Shown piece by piece: positions 45,941 through 55,211 of a stretch of DNA of 64,000 nucleotides (the first letter of the stretch is position 1; every line of letters starts with the position of its first letter). Source of the DNA: Acinetobacter schindleri CIP 107287 (lineage in GTDB: Bacteria > Pseudomonadota > Gammaproteobacteria > Pseudomonadales > Moraxellaceae); assembly GCF_000368625.1 (NCBI RefSeq), contig NZ_KB849574.1, forward strand, positions 372,001 through 436,000. The letters are read 5' to 3'. The notes under the pieces are model-generated. The model was not told the origin of the DNA. It did not search any database and saw nothing but the letters and a program-made list of their open reading frames with translations. A program made the translations under genes and the position numbers.

Positions 45941-46609
45941 TTAAGCCAGCAGTTCACGTAGATCATCCACAATCTCCTGAGGATGGCTGTCTGCTATATT
46001 CTCACCATGATTATAGCCATAGCTGACTACAATACAATCTATACCGGCACGGCGTGCAGCTTCGACATCATTCACCGAGTCGCCAATCATCAGCACCTGC
46101 TCTTTGCTGACAGCATAATGCTCGACACAATGCAGCAATTGACGCGGATCCGGCTTACGCTCGGTAAAACGGTCACCACCAATAGTGTCATCAAAATACT
46201 TCGCCATATCCAAAATATCTAAAATACTGCGTGCAGGCTGTTCGGGCTTATTGGTCACACAAATGAGCTTTTTACCTTGTGCTTTACCCCATTGTAGAAA
46301 TTCAATAATGCCCGGAAATGGTACGGTATCGACACATGGATCAGCATTGTAGACTTCCAGGAAAGTATTTAGTAATTCCTGATGCTGTGCTGGATCCAAA
46401 CTTCCAGTCAGGTGCAGTAGTACGCTTTCACAAAACTTCGAACTACCTTTGCCAATCCAGACTCGTACCTGTTCTTCAGTCACAAAAGGCAGTTGCAGCA
46501 CATTTAAGCTCATATTCATGGCACGATATAGGTCAGAAGCCGAATCCACCAAGGTGCCATCCAGATCAAATAAAATCAGCTCACGTTTATCCAGTTGTGC
46601 TATAGACAT
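45941..46609 (-). CDS. gph: Phosphoglycolate phosphatase (HAD family)
   Basis: 222 residues from ATG 46609, preceded by GAGAG. HAD motifs: nucleophile Asp in LILFDLDGTLVDS, Thr in LICVTNKP, Lys in RKPDPRQLL, and acidic pair in VLMIGDSVNDVEAARRAG. The cap region fits the Gph branch, removing 2-phosphoglycolate left from DNA repair; the exact substrate could differ within the family. Next to trpE, as in many Acinetobacter and pseudomonads. Confidence 0.88.
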   Translation of the reverse strand: MSIAQLDKRELILFDLDGTLVDSASDLYRAMNMSLNVLQLPFVTEEQVRVWIGKGSSKFCESVLLHLTGSLDPAQHQELLNTFLEVYNADPCVDTVPFPGIIEFLQWGKAQGKKLICVTNKPEQPARSILDILDMAKYFDDTIGGDRFTERKPDPRQLLHCVEHYAVSKEQVLMIGDSVNDVEAARRAGIDCIVVSYGYNHGENIADSHPQEIVDDLRELLA

Positions 46610-46642
46610 TTCCACTCTCTTTATCTTTATTCATCACACAGC

Positions 46643-46672
46643 CACAAAAAAAGCATGCGATTGCATGCCTTG
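46643..46672 (-). terminator. Terminator after the FHA-domain gene
   Basis: GGCATGCAATCGCATGC stem-loop followed on the minus strand by eight T; 20-25 bp beyond the stop. Confidence 0.88.
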
Positions 46673-46691
46673 ATTGTAACCAATACTTGGC

Positions 46692-47345
46692 TTATTTAAA
46701 GAATAGCCAAGCCATAATTGCTAAAATCACAATAACAATTAAAGAAATCAAACCGACTGAAGCATTTTTTTGCTGTTCCTTCATTTCTTCTACACGAGAA
46801 ACAGGTTGCTCAACAGGAATTGGTGTTGGTTCAGGTTTAACCGCAGATAAATCTATACCTTCAGGAATTGGCGCCGGTTTTGGAATACCGACATTAGTTG
46901 GCATACCATCACGAGTCAACTGAACTTCAGCATCACGTTCTTTTAGCTCTGGTATACCCTGATCATTCATCTGATGGGCAGCAGTCTTCTCAGCAGCCTC
47001 TTCAATAATACGTTCAGCTGTCTGTTCTAGTTCAGGTTCGACGATGACTTCTTGTGCTGGCTCAAGCACAGAAAATTTCAGGCTAGCAAACTGTACGATA
47101 TCACCCTGTTTCAGCAATGCTTCTGAATCAATGCGCATATCATTGACAAAAGTACCATTTGAAGAACCTAGGTCTTGTACCCACAGTGCATCTTCCTTCA
47201 GCAAAAAGGCAGCATGCTTACGCGAGATTTCTGCAGCCTGCAACACAATATCTGCTGCCTGATGACGACCCACCAGCATGTCACGGTCAATGCTAATTTC
47301 CTGTCCTGTCAGATCGCCAGTAATGGCTTGAATTTTCCAAGTCAT
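46692..47345 (-). CDS. FHA-domain membrane-anchored protein
   Basis: About 217 residues. N-terminal FHA phosphothreonine-binding domain with its conserved residues: MLVGRHQAADIVL (Gly-Arg), EISRKHAAF (Ser-x-x-His) and LGSSNGTFVND (Asn-Gly). An acidic/proline linker (100-190) leads to a C-terminal membrane helix (VGLISLIVIVILAIMAWLFF). The FHA part would face the cytoplasm. Only 64 bp separate it from gspD with no terminator, so it may be co-transcribed. No kinase gene is near. I use ATG 47345, since the longer frame opens at GTG and lacks support. Confidence 0.88.
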   Translation of the reverse strand: MTWKIQAITGDLTGQEISIDRDMLVGRHQAADIVLQAAEISRKHAAFLLKEDALWVQDLGSSNGTFVNDMRIDSEALLKQGDIVQFASLKFSVLEPAQEVIVEPELEQTAERIIEEAAEKTAAHQMNDQGIPELKERDAEVQLTRDGMPTNVGIPKPAPIPEGIDLSAVKPEPTPIPVEQPVSRVEEMKEQQKNASVGLISLIVIVILAIMAWLFFK

Positions 47346-47409
47346 AACATCCACTTCTCTTTTATTCTGTTACGTTGATCATAACATGCTGTTTGCAACC
47401 ACCGCACCT

Positions 47410-49662
47410 CTAGCTTTTCGGACGCAACGTCGTGGTTGTCACTGTATTTCGGGTTTTTTCTACATTTTGTACTGGTTGCACAGATTGCTGTTGCACTACA
47501 GGTTCAATTGCAACTGGCGTAGTGACTACTGCCACCGGCTGTGAGGCTACAGGTGCAGTTGGTACAGTTTGGTAATTCGACCCTAGGGGTGTTTTAGAAA
47601 CAGGGAGACGTTGTTGATATACATCATCCAGGTTTTCTGGCAGTTTGGCAAAATTACCATCCGAATCTAGCGCCAATTGCAAGCTATACAGCTGACTATA
47701 GCGCTGCTGGGAAATTTTACGTACTTCATTTTTATCCCCCACAATCGTTGGGTGAATAAAAATCAGCAGGTTACGCTTCTGATTGGATTTACCTTCCGAG
47801 CGGAATAAACGCCCTAAACCAGGGATTGCACCCAAACCCGGTACCGCCTGACGACCGTAGCTGGTGTTATCTGAAATCAGACCACCGAGCACAATGGTTT
47901 GACCATGTTCAGCCAGAATTGAAGTTTTGATCGCACGTTTACTAGTGACCAGATCTGATGCCTGCCCCTTATCACGTGCAACTGCAGAAACTTCCTGCTC
48001 GACTTCCAGACGTACGGTTCCATTTTCACCAATATGCGGAATGACTTTTAGTGTCACACCCACATCTTTACGCTCAATGGTGGTATAGGGATTGGCAACA
48101 CCTGCCGCACCCGTAGAAACTGAACCTGTTACAAATGGAACGTTTTCACCCACTACGATATAGGCTTCTTCATTGTCCATGGTCACAATCGATGGCGTAG
48201 ACAATAGATTCGACTTCGTGGTTTCTTTGAGTGCCTGAATCAGTGCACCATAGAGCTTTCGAGAACCATCACTGCCTTCACGATAATCACCTATCACGAG
48301 TGAGGTCCCTGTACCAATTGCACTGCCTGCCCCTGCCGCACCACCGGTCAGATAGCCGGCAGCAATATTTTTCAGGCTGGCACCAAAGTTATCAAAGTTA
48401 ATCAGACCAATACCGCTACTCAGATCACCAAGTGCCCATTGCACACCCAGCTGGTCAGCATCCGTACCTTCCACTTCCATAATCGCAGCTTCAATTAACA
48501 CCTGCTGACGACGCGTATCCAGCTGATTAATCGCTGACTCGATTTCGCGCATCAGTTGTGGATCAGCCTTCACTACCAATGAATTCTGGGTCGCATCAGC
48601 AATAATACTGACACCATTGGCATTAAAACTGGTAATTCCTTGCTGGTTATTTCCTAATCCTGAATTTAACTGAATCCCGGAAGTGGAAGCTTCCTGAGAC
48701 ATATTGGATGCAGAGCTGTTATTGCCCAATGTATTCAGCGAAGTTCCTGCGGAGCTGTTCTCTGAAGAAGAGCTCGAACGCCCCTGAGCCTGCCCAGAAA
48801 CCAGTCCTTGTAAAATTTCAGCCAGGTTTTTGGCACTGGCATATTTCAGGCGAAAGACTTTTAGCCCCCCTAAACGATCCGCTGCAGGCACATCCAGCGT
48901 TTCAATAATCTGGCGAATACGCTTACGGGTTGCGGTATCGCCTTTGATGATAATCCGATTGGTCCGCTGATCTGCCATGACCCGCACACGTGAGCCTTTT
49001 AAATCCTTGGCAGCACCTGTAGCTGTCATGGACTCAATCAGGCCAATCATTTCCTCAGCCTGACTCGACTGTAAGGTAATGGCTTCCAGATCATTCTGAC
49101 CGGTACCATCCAGGTTACGCACAATCGTTTCCAGCTGGTAAATATTGCTAGCGCGATCGGAAACGATTAAGGCATTGGTTCCTGGCACAGCCGCTAAATG
49201 GGCGAACTGCGGCATTAGTGGGCGTAGTGCTGGAATCAGGTCATTCGGATTGGTATTTTCCAGCCAGATTACTCGGGTCACAATCTGGTCACCAGTCGCA
49301 CGGTTACGGGCATCATACGGAATACCGGAGTTCTTGACGTTATTGTCTGGCACCAGTTTGATGGTATTCCCGGACGGGATCGCCACGACACCATTAACAT
49401 TCAAGACGCCAAGAAACAGATCATAGACTTCAGCCCGGTTTAATGCCCGGTTTGAAATGACTGTGACATTGCCGCGCACCCTTGGATCAACGGCAAAATT
49501 TTTCCCCGTAATATCGGCTACTTCATTAATAAAAGCAGCCAGGTCTGCATCACGCAGATTGATTTTCCAGGTCTGCGCATAAGTTGCGGTACTGACCATA
49601 GCCACCAGAGGTGCGGCAACACAAAGCGCCCATGCTGATCGATTATTATTAAATAAAGCCAT
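47410..49662 (-). CDS. gspD: Type II secretion system secretin GspD
   Basis: 750 residues. Signal peptide ends TYAQ; N0 domain KINLRDADLAAFINEVADIT, then N1-N3 repeats (EVYDLFLGVLNVNG, EMIGLIESM, KNLAEILQGLVSG) with a long Ser/Asn-rich insertion in N3 (about 290-340), then the secretin core (VLIEAAIMEVEGTDADQLGV, VGENVPFVTG, GQTIVLGGLI, VPGLGAIPGLGRLFRSE). The C-terminal S/pilotin tail is low complexity (Val, Thr, Gln, Pro). Forms the outer-membrane channel of the general secretion pathway. Other gsp genes lie elsewhere in the genome. Confidence 0.97.
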   Translation of the reverse strand: MALFNNNRSAWALCVAAPLVAMVSTATYAQTWKINLRDADLAAFINEVADITGKNFAVDPRVRGNVTVISNRALNRAEVYDLFLGVLNVNGVVAIPSGNTIKLVPDNNVKNSGIPYDARNRATGDQIVTRVIWLENTNPNDLIPALRPLMPQFAHLAAVPGTNALIVSDRASNIYQLETIVRNLDGTGQNDLEAITLQSSQAEEMIGLIESMTATGAAKDLKGSRVRVMADQRTNRIIIKGDTATRKRIRQIIETLDVPAADRLGGLKVFRLKYASAKNLAEILQGLVSGQAQGRSSSSSENSSAGTSLNTLGNNSSASNMSQEASTSGIQLNSGLGNNQQGITSFNANGVSIIADATQNSLVVKADPQLMREIESAINQLDTRRQQVLIEAAIMEVEGTDADQLGVQWALGDLSSGIGLINFDNFGASLKNIAAGYLTGGAAGAGSAIGTGTSLVIGDYREGSDGSRKLYGALIQALKETTKSNLLSTPSIVTMDNEEAYIVVGENVPFVTGSVSTGAAGVANPYTTIERKDVGVTLKVIPHIGENGTVRLEVEQEVSAVARDKGQASDLVTSKRAIKTSILAEHGQTIVLGGLISDNTSYGRQAVPGLGAIPGLGRLFRSEGKSNQKRNLLIFIHPTIVGDKNEVRKISQQRYSQLYSLQLALDSDGNFAKLPENLDDVYQQRLPVSKTPLGSNYQTVPTAPVASQPVAVVTTPVAIEPVVQQQSVQPVQNVEKTRNTVTTTTLRPKS

Positions 49663-49700
49663 AAACCTAAATGCTTCCCAACCCTATATGTGATGACACA

Positions 49701-50567
49701 TCACTTTAAATCCTGTTGAATGGTCATCACCTGATCACCACGTTTAATTTCAAGTTTTACCTGGCCCTGCTGTCGTGCCTGTTCCAGTAACTGCACTTCA
49801 GATTGTCCTGCAGTGACGGTTTGACCATTCAGGGATACAATCCGGTCGCCCGGTCTGAGACCGAGACGGTTACGCAGCACTGCCGGAGTTCGCGAAGTGA
49901 CTTCATAACCCCCTTCACCTGCAGAAACTCCCATATTTTCCAGGTACTGTTCGCGGTTTTCATTCATCTGCTGAATCGCGCGACTAATCTCATTCTGTGG
50001 TGAAGCAGGCTCATTTGTTGGCTGATTCGCCGTCCCACCCCAATTCGAGGATGACGATGAACGCCCACTCTTCTGCTCATTACTCTGCCAAGGCTGATTT
50101 AAGCCATTTTCCAAGCCCTTAAAGAAAACTTCCTTACTCGCACCATTTTGCTGACGAATGATCACCCGATCCCAGTACACTTCAGCCAGCTCATAACCGC
50201 TATTACCCAAGCTCTCGCCAACACGATAGCGATCGACCTGATCATTCAGCTTCAATACTGCTGAAGACAAATAGCTTGGACTGGCAACCATCACCCCTTG
50301 TAACAGAATATTGGAGACTTCCGCACTTGCCGCACTTTTTCCAGTTTCCTGAAATAAGGCGAAAGAGCTGATATTCGGAATCCGTGACTGCTGTGAGCCC
50401 AACTCTACACGTTCTACTTGCAGGGCTTGAGGCGGTGCAACGACCAGCCAGAATAGGGCTGCCAGTTTCCAGCACAGATACAGAATCAGTAAAACTAAAA
50501 GTGCGGGTGCTGCTTTATTAAACGTCTGTAGATCCAGCTGTTTAAATTTATCTATATTGATGGCCAT
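49701..50567 (-). CDS. gspC: Type II secretion system protein GspC
   Basis: 288 residues. One membrane helix (about 18-40), the homology region (VERVELGSQQSRIPNISSFALF, then ILLQGVMVASPSYLSSAVL) and a C-terminal PDZ-type domain (NRLGLRPGDRIVSLNGQTV). Links the inner-membrane platform to GspD and helps choose substrates. Starts overlapping the gspN stop (ATGA). Confidence 0.93.
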   Translation of the reverse strand: MAINIDKFKQLDLQTFNKAAPALLVLLILYLCWKLAALFWLVVAPPQALQVERVELGSQQSRIPNISSFALFQETGKSAASAEVSNILLQGVMVASPSYLSSAVLKLNDQVDRYRVGESLGNSGYELAEVYWDRVIIRQQNGASKEVFFKGLENGLNQPWQSNEQKSGRSSSSSNWGGTANQPTNEPASPQNEISRAIQQMNENREQYLENMGVSAGEGGYEVTSRTPAVLRNRLGLRPGDRIVSLNGQTVTAGQSEVQLLEQARQQGQVKLEIKRGDQVMTIQQDLK

Positions 50568-51310
50568 CAGTTTAGGCCTCCCATCAACGGCTGACGGGTG
50601 CTGATGACATAAGTGTCCAGTCCAGCTTTACCTTCATAGGAAGGAACATTCAGTAACATACGCTGTGTCAGTTGCACATTCAGCATCAGATCGGGATCAA
50701 GTTCAATATTCAGCATTTTCTGATCACGACTATCGCGAACATCTAGCAATAATTTACCTGACTCATCTGCCAGCTTCCCGGCAAGAACAGGAACACTCAT
50801 CCGCTCTTGACGCTGTGCAAAGGTATAGATCAATTCTCCCCCGGTCCAATTCAACTGACCACTCACATCACTAAAGCCATTTTGTTTCTTATATTTAAAA
50901 TCGAGCTGCTTAAATTGAATTGCATTGGTTGGCCATTGCCAGTCTGCCAGATTTTTCAAGGTTTCTGGTGCGACCTGTCCTTCCAGATTCCTGGCGACTA
51001 ACGTTTTGGTCAGACCGTAAGCCATTACACCGGCAAGTTTAGTATTGCCGCTATGTACTTCCACATTTGCCCCGAGACGCAATAATAGCAAATCCAATGG
51101 ACGGACCTGCCAGTTGAGGCTGCCACGCAATTGACCTTTTTTCCAGTCAGCACTCCCCTGCCAGATATTGCCACTGACGTTATGCAGTACCTGATTATTT
51201 TTATAAAATTTTGAAATCAGCCAGGCAGCCGGCACCTGCAAAACCACAAAAATAAAAAAGGCGACTATGGCAAGAATTAACCATTTGAAAGTTTTCGGTT
51301 TACTGCTCAT
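50567..51310 (-). CDS. gspN: Type II secretion system protein GspN
   Basis: 247 residues. N-terminal membrane helix (KWLILAIVAFFIFVVLQVP) and periplasmic beta-rich part with GNIWQGSADWKKGQLRGSL and NWQVRPLDLLLL, as in the GspN family. Accessory part of the secretion apparatus, not present in all systems. First gene of gspN-gspC-gspD; its stop and the gspC start share one base. Confidence 0.9.
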   Translation of the reverse strand: MSSKPKTFKWLILAIVAFFIFVVLQVPAAWLISKFYKNNQVLHNVSGNIWQGSADWKKGQLRGSLNWQVRPLDLLLLRLGANVEVHSGNTKLAGVMAYGLTKTLVARNLEGQVAPETLKNLADWQWPTNAIQFKQLDFKYKKQNGFSDVSGQLNWTGGELIYTFAQRQERMSVPVLAGKLADESGKLLLDVRDSRDQKMLNIELDPDLMLNVQLTQRMLLNVPSYEGKAGLDTYVISTRQPLMGGLN

Positions 51311-51408
51311 CCCACCCCAACCAATCCATCAATTTCAGTTCCTGGTTATGATTCTTTTCTTAATATAAGTACATTATGCATACTTTTTTCACCACGCCAA
51401 TTGATGGG

Positions 51409-51440
51409 CATAAAAAAACCAAGCAATGATGCTTGGTTAA
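51409..51440 (-). terminator. Terminator after the H-NS gene
   Basis: AACCAAGCA-ATGA-TGCTTGGTT stem-loop (51417-51438), then T run on the minus strand. Confidence 0.88.
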
Positions 51441-51494
51441 AGATATATAGATCATTTCCATGACTGACCTATGACAACATTCACAGTCAAATCT

Positions 51495-51818
51495 TTAGAT
51501 CAGAAAATCTTCCAGCTTGGCACCTTGTTCCAGTTCTGCAACCAGCCAGCGTGGCTGTTTACCACGACCTGTCCAAGTTTCTTCCGGATTTGCTTTACTG
51601 CGGTAACGTGGTTCTACAGTCTTGCGAGATGATTTCTTGCGCTTAGAGGCACCGAACTCGAGCAACTGTTCAATGCTCATACCTACTTTTTCTGCAATGC
51701 TTAATACCTGATTATAAGCATCTTCGATTTCCTGGTCTTTTTTAGACGCAATTAATGCTTCAGCTTCAGCTTGTAAACGCTTTAACTCTTCAACTGATAA
51801 ATTCGTAATGTCTGGCAT
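51495..51818 (-). CDS. H-NS histone-like nucleoid-structuring protein family
   Basis: 107 residues from ATG 51818, GGAGAG upstream. N-terminal coiled coil for oligomers (LSVEELKRLQAEAEALIASK) and C-terminal DNA-binding domain with the core TWTGRGKQPRWL, matching the H-NS loop. Binds AT-rich DNA and silences genes, including acquired ones. Assignment to H-NS rather than MvaT is clear from the C-terminal loop. Monocistronic. Confidence 0.93.
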   Translation of the reverse strand: MPDITNLSVEELKRLQAEAEALIASKKDQEIEDAYNQVLSIAEKVGMSIEQLLEFGASKRKKSSRKTVEPRYRSKANPEETWTGRGKQPRWLVAELEQGAKLEDFLI

Positions 51819-51963
51819 CACTCTCTCCATAAAAATAATATTATTCGTTTTATAAATAACTTTTTCATAATATTTAGATTAAATAAAATATTCAATAAAA
51901 AAATTTGAACGGATAACAACAAATAATAAAATTAATTACAAAATTAAATAATTTTCTCGTATT

Positions 51964-52392
51964 TTAAACTGTATGTTCAACCGTATTTTCTAAATTTCTT
52001 ATTATTTCCTGTACATCTTCAGGAATTGGAATTTTTTGCATGCTATTTTTATTTATGCAAACCAGAACCGCTTCAGAAATTGCCACCACACTTTGCTGCT
52101 GCTCACTCCATAATAAATAACTCATACGAAATGAGGTAGTACCTATATCTTCAATACGTGCACCGATTTTAAGTTGATCTGGATAAACCACCGGCTTTAA
52201 ATAACGACATTGATTCGTAGCCACAACAGTTAATAATGGACCAACCAGTATATTTAATCGATCCAGATAAGCCAGTCGGGCGCTTTCAATATAACGATAA
52301 TATACCGCATTATTAACATGACCAAAGGCATCCATATCCCCCCAAGCCACGCGTTGCTCAAAAATCACTGGATACTGCGCAAGTGATTCCAT
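51964..52392 (-). CDS. Acyl-CoA thioesterase (4HBT hotdog family)
   Basis: 142 residues with the 4-hydroxybenzoyl-CoA thioesterase signature WGDMDAFGHVNNAVYYRYIE (Asp19/21, His25), then PVVYPDQLKIGARIEDIGTTS. Cytoplasmic acyl-CoA hydrolase, substrate unknown. It is 10 bp behind hemY, the last gene of the hem operon. No ribosome site stands out. An AT-rich spacer of 145 bp follows before the H-NS gene. Confidence 0.86.
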   Translation of the reverse strand: MESLAQYPVIFEQRVAWGDMDAFGHVNNAVYYRYIESARLAYLDRLNILVGPLLTVVATNQCRYLKPVVYPDQLKIGARIEDIGTTSFRMSYLLWSEQQQSVVAISEAVLVCINKNSMQKIPIPEDVQEIIRNLENTVEHTV

Positions 52393-52402
52393 ATATTATC
52401 CC

Positions 52403-53596
52403 CTATATTCTTGTATCAATAAAATTGGCATTTGATTCAAACACCTGATTCAGTTGTTGTTGTAACTCATCCTGCCCCTGCAAGGCAGATTTAATGCGCA
52501 GATAACTCATACGCACATCATCTGGATAGAGTGCAAGCAGTTGCTGGGCTTCCTCTACTCGACCCGCAGCTTGCAGTACATGCCATTTGGCAAATGTTAA
52601 GACCGGCACTGCTGTATATTTTTCTTCCCATAATGAAATTTGCTGGTTAATAATTTCATAATCAGGATTTTGTCGAAGTAATTGTTGCTGAAACCATAAA
52701 TAAAATACGTCCTGATTAAATTGCTGTTCCAATAAATGCACTGCTAGCGCTTCATGCTCGGCACTCATTTCAGGCATTTTAAATAACAACTTCAGCCACA
52801 ATAGTTTGACCGTATAGTCACGTGTAAATATTTCTTCGCTTAAGTCGATATAGCGCTGTTGCAAGTATTTTAAATCTTCCTGATCCGCCTGTTCAAAAGC
52901 CAGTAATAATTGTTCCAGCCAAAGTGTTTTAGTATTTTGCTCTAAATGACCATATTGAGTTGATCTTAAATACAACCAGGGAAACTTTAAGGCAAATTGC
53001 CCCCATAATTTGGTTAATCTCTGCTCATAAGCTGATTTAACTTTAAACAGCCACGGGGATAATTCATGCTGATTTAAGAATTCAAGATGGGTTAATGCCT
53101 GCTGACCATCCTGTTGCGATAAGTACACTTCAATACGCTGTAATTCAGCCAGTTCAAATGCCATTGGATTGGACTGATTTAAAGATTTCAAAGCCTCATC
53201 AAAATCCTGCTGCCCCCAAGCCAAACGTGCATGAATAATATCTTTTAATAATCCAGACTGGGCAAAAGACTGCTGAATAAAATCACGTTGATCCTGTGAG
53301 GCATTGAGCAGCCACACCACTGCCAGTTGTTCATAAGGATGTAAATGATGAAAACTGAAAACGCGCTGGTTTTTGCGCTGCTCGCGATTCAGATAACGCG
53401 TAACCGCATACCACAGCATATGCATGACAAAGCTGATCGTAACCAGTAGCGCTGCCAGTATCCATAGACTGGTCTGTACCTGCCAGTTACGCCAGTACAG
53501 ATAGACATACCCTGGTCCGTGACCGTAACTGAGTAGACTTAAAGCCGCAATACCGAGCAGACTGACAAATAAATAGGCAAGCAGAATCTGTTTCAT
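52403..53596 (-). CDS. hemY: HemY-type tetratricopeptide membrane protein
   Basis: 397 residues with two N-terminal membrane helices (about 2-20, 38-62), then a helical repeat region typical of proteobacterial HemY (EQLAVVWLLNASQDQRDFIQ, FDEALKSLNQSNPMAFELAE). It lies in the hem operon but has no demonstrated enzymatic role; not the Gram-positive HemY oxidase. Starts 6 bp after hemX. Confidence 0.82.
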   Translation of the reverse strand: MKQILLAYLFVSLLGIAALSLLSYGHGPGYVYLYWRNWQVQTSLWILAALLVTISFVMHMLWYAVTRYLNREQRKNQRVFSFHHLHPYEQLAVVWLLNASQDQRDFIQQSFAQSGLLKDIIHARLAWGQQDFDEALKSLNQSNPMAFELAELQRIEVYLSQQDGQQALTHLEFLNQHELSPWLFKVKSAYEQRLTKLWGQFALKFPWLYLRSTQYGHLEQNTKTLWLEQLLLAFEQADQEDLKYLQQRYIDLSEEIFTRDYTVKLLWLKLLFKMPEMSAEHEALAVHLLEQQFNQDVFYLWFQQQLLRQNPDYEIINQQISLWEEKYTAVPVLTFAKWHVLQAAGRVEEAQQLLALYPDDVRMSYLRIKSALQGQDELQQQLNQVFESNANFIDTRI

Positions 53597-53602
53597 AAGC
53601 GA

Positions 53603-54430
53603 TCAGCTCATTAAGGTACGGGCATTCAGAGGAGGAACCGGTGTCAGCGGTATGGTGCGGATCTGTTCCAGCTGTTTAACCCATTGCTGGCTTTTCGCAT
53701 CCGGTAATTGTTTGAGGACTTCAGCCACGGCACCAAGCGATTGTTGGAAAGGAATTTGTTGACTTTGCTGTAGCGCGTTTTCTGCCATCAATAGACGTAA
53801 TTGCGCCTCTTTCAACACTAGTCCTCGCTGCATTAACACCGTACTTGGCTGCTGCACAGCTTCAATTTGAATCAGATTGCGCCAGAAGGAACCAGACTCT
53901 GCCGGTGTGGCACTGTGCTGGGCTTTTAACTCCCTGGCAATTTCAGCATCCATTTGATTAAGTAAATCCCGGATTTTATTCTGCTGTACCAGACGACTAT
54001 TGATGAACTGTTGCAACATTACCTGATCTTTACTGAGTACACGCTCCAAACCGTCTAATAAAGCCGGTGCAAGCGTATAATTCGGCAAATCCAGTTGCAG
54101 CTGACTGAGTTTTTCCAATGCTGTGCTGTATTGCTGCTGCTGCAAAGCGAACTCAATCAGGCTGAGTTGCTGACGAACCAGTTCGGCATCATGCGATTCA
54201 GGTGCAGTAGCTATCTGTGAGTTGGATACAGCTGGTGCATCTTGGCGCTGTTCAGTTACCTGGCGTTTAAGTGCAACCACCTTGTCATTCAAACTGGCAT
54301 TTTGCTGCTGCAATAGAGTAAAGCTGGAGCTGAGTTCTGTATGGGCCTGGCGCAAACTGAACAGGTCATAACTGATTTTGACCATCCAGGCGAATGCCAC
54401 AATGAACAGCACGATTAAAATTTTCTTCAT
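53603..54430 (-). CDS. hemX: HemX-like membrane protein
   Basis: 275 residues: N-terminal membrane helix (2-20), a coiled coil (LRQAHTELSSSFTLLQQQNA) and a helical periplasmic domain. This is the short form of HemX found in this lineage; it is not the uroporphyrinogen methylase. Overlaps the hemD stop by four bases (ATGA), so translation is coupled. Function in heme synthesis unproven. Confidence 0.82.
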   Translation of the reverse strand: MKKILIVLFIVAFAWMVKISYDLFSLRQAHTELSSSFTLLQQQNASLNDKVVALKRQVTEQRQDAPAVSNSQIATAPESHDAELVRQQLSLIEFALQQQQYSTALEKLSQLQLDLPNYTLAPALLDGLERVLSKDQVMLQQFINSRLVQQNKIRDLLNQMDAEIARELKAQHSATPAESGSFWRNLIQIEAVQQPSTVLMQRGLVLKEAQLRLLMAENALQQSQQIPFQQSLGAVAEVLKQLPDAKSQQWVKQLEQIRTIPLTPVPPLNARTLMS

Positions 54431-55206
54431 GAGTTCCCCAGTACTCGCTTCATCTCCCGTACGATCACATCGCTGCTCAGGCTCTCAAGTTGTACATACT
54501 CAAATGCTGCAGCATGATGTTGACGGTATTCCCCTAAAATAGCAGCCAAACGTGGGCCTAAAACCAAATAAATTCCCTTGCTGATCAGGGAGATGTCCTG
54601 CTGCATTAGCTGCACCCAGTTTAACCAGCTGGCTTCACTACTCATCAGAACCATATAATGGTGATTGTCCTGCAATCGAGGCAAAAGCGCAGCTATGGTC
54701 TGTTGTGACTGAACCGGACACTGACGTTGATACAGTACAAAATTTAGTACCTCAACACCCTGCTGACGCAAATGCTCCATCATAAATAATCGACCGCCCT
54801 CACCTCGCCAAAAGGCTACAACAGCATCTTTTTCAAGACTCTCCAAAATCGGTAATTGTAGCATTCCTTCAGAGGTTTCAATCTCAGGCACATGACTTTG
54901 AATGCCATATTGTAGCAATGTCTGTTCAGTGCTGCGCCCTACAGCAATCCACTGTATATGGGCCAATGTAGCCAGTTCAATGCCTGCCTGCGCCAGATAT
55001 TGCATGCCAATTTGCACCGCAGTCGGACTCACCACCACAATGACTTGAGCACGATTCAACTGCTGATACAAGCTATCCAATTCTGCTGAATAAGGCTGTG
55101 CAACCAGTTCCAGCAAAGGTAGCTCTACCACAGGAATTTGTGCTGCCTGTAACTGCTGTGTGAGTCGGACAGCACGATCCTGAGGGCGAGTATTGATAAA
55201 CAGCAT
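54427..55206 (-). CDS. hemD: Uroporphyrinogen-III synthase
   Basis: 259 residues. LFINTRPQDRAVRLTQQL opens the first lobe; VVSPTAVQIGMQYL, IAVGRSTEQTLLQYGI and YMVLMSSEASWLNW are the usual scattered conserved spots of this poorly conserved family. It closes hydroxymethylbilane to uroporphyrinogen III. Five bp after hemC. Confidence 0.92.
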   Translation of the reverse strand: MLFINTRPQDRAVRLTQQLQAAQIPVVELPLLELVAQPYSAELDSLYQQLNRAQVIVVVSPTAVQIGMQYLAQAGIELATLAHIQWIAVGRSTEQTLLQYGIQSHVPEIETSEGMLQLPILESLEKDAVVAFWRGEGGRLFMMEHLRQQGVEVLNFVLYQRQCPVQSQQTIAALLPRLQDNHHYMVLMSSEASWLNWVQLMQQDISLISKGIYLVLGPRLAAILGEYRQHHAAAFEYVQLESLSSDVIVREMKRVLGNS

Positions 55207-55211
55207 GAATC

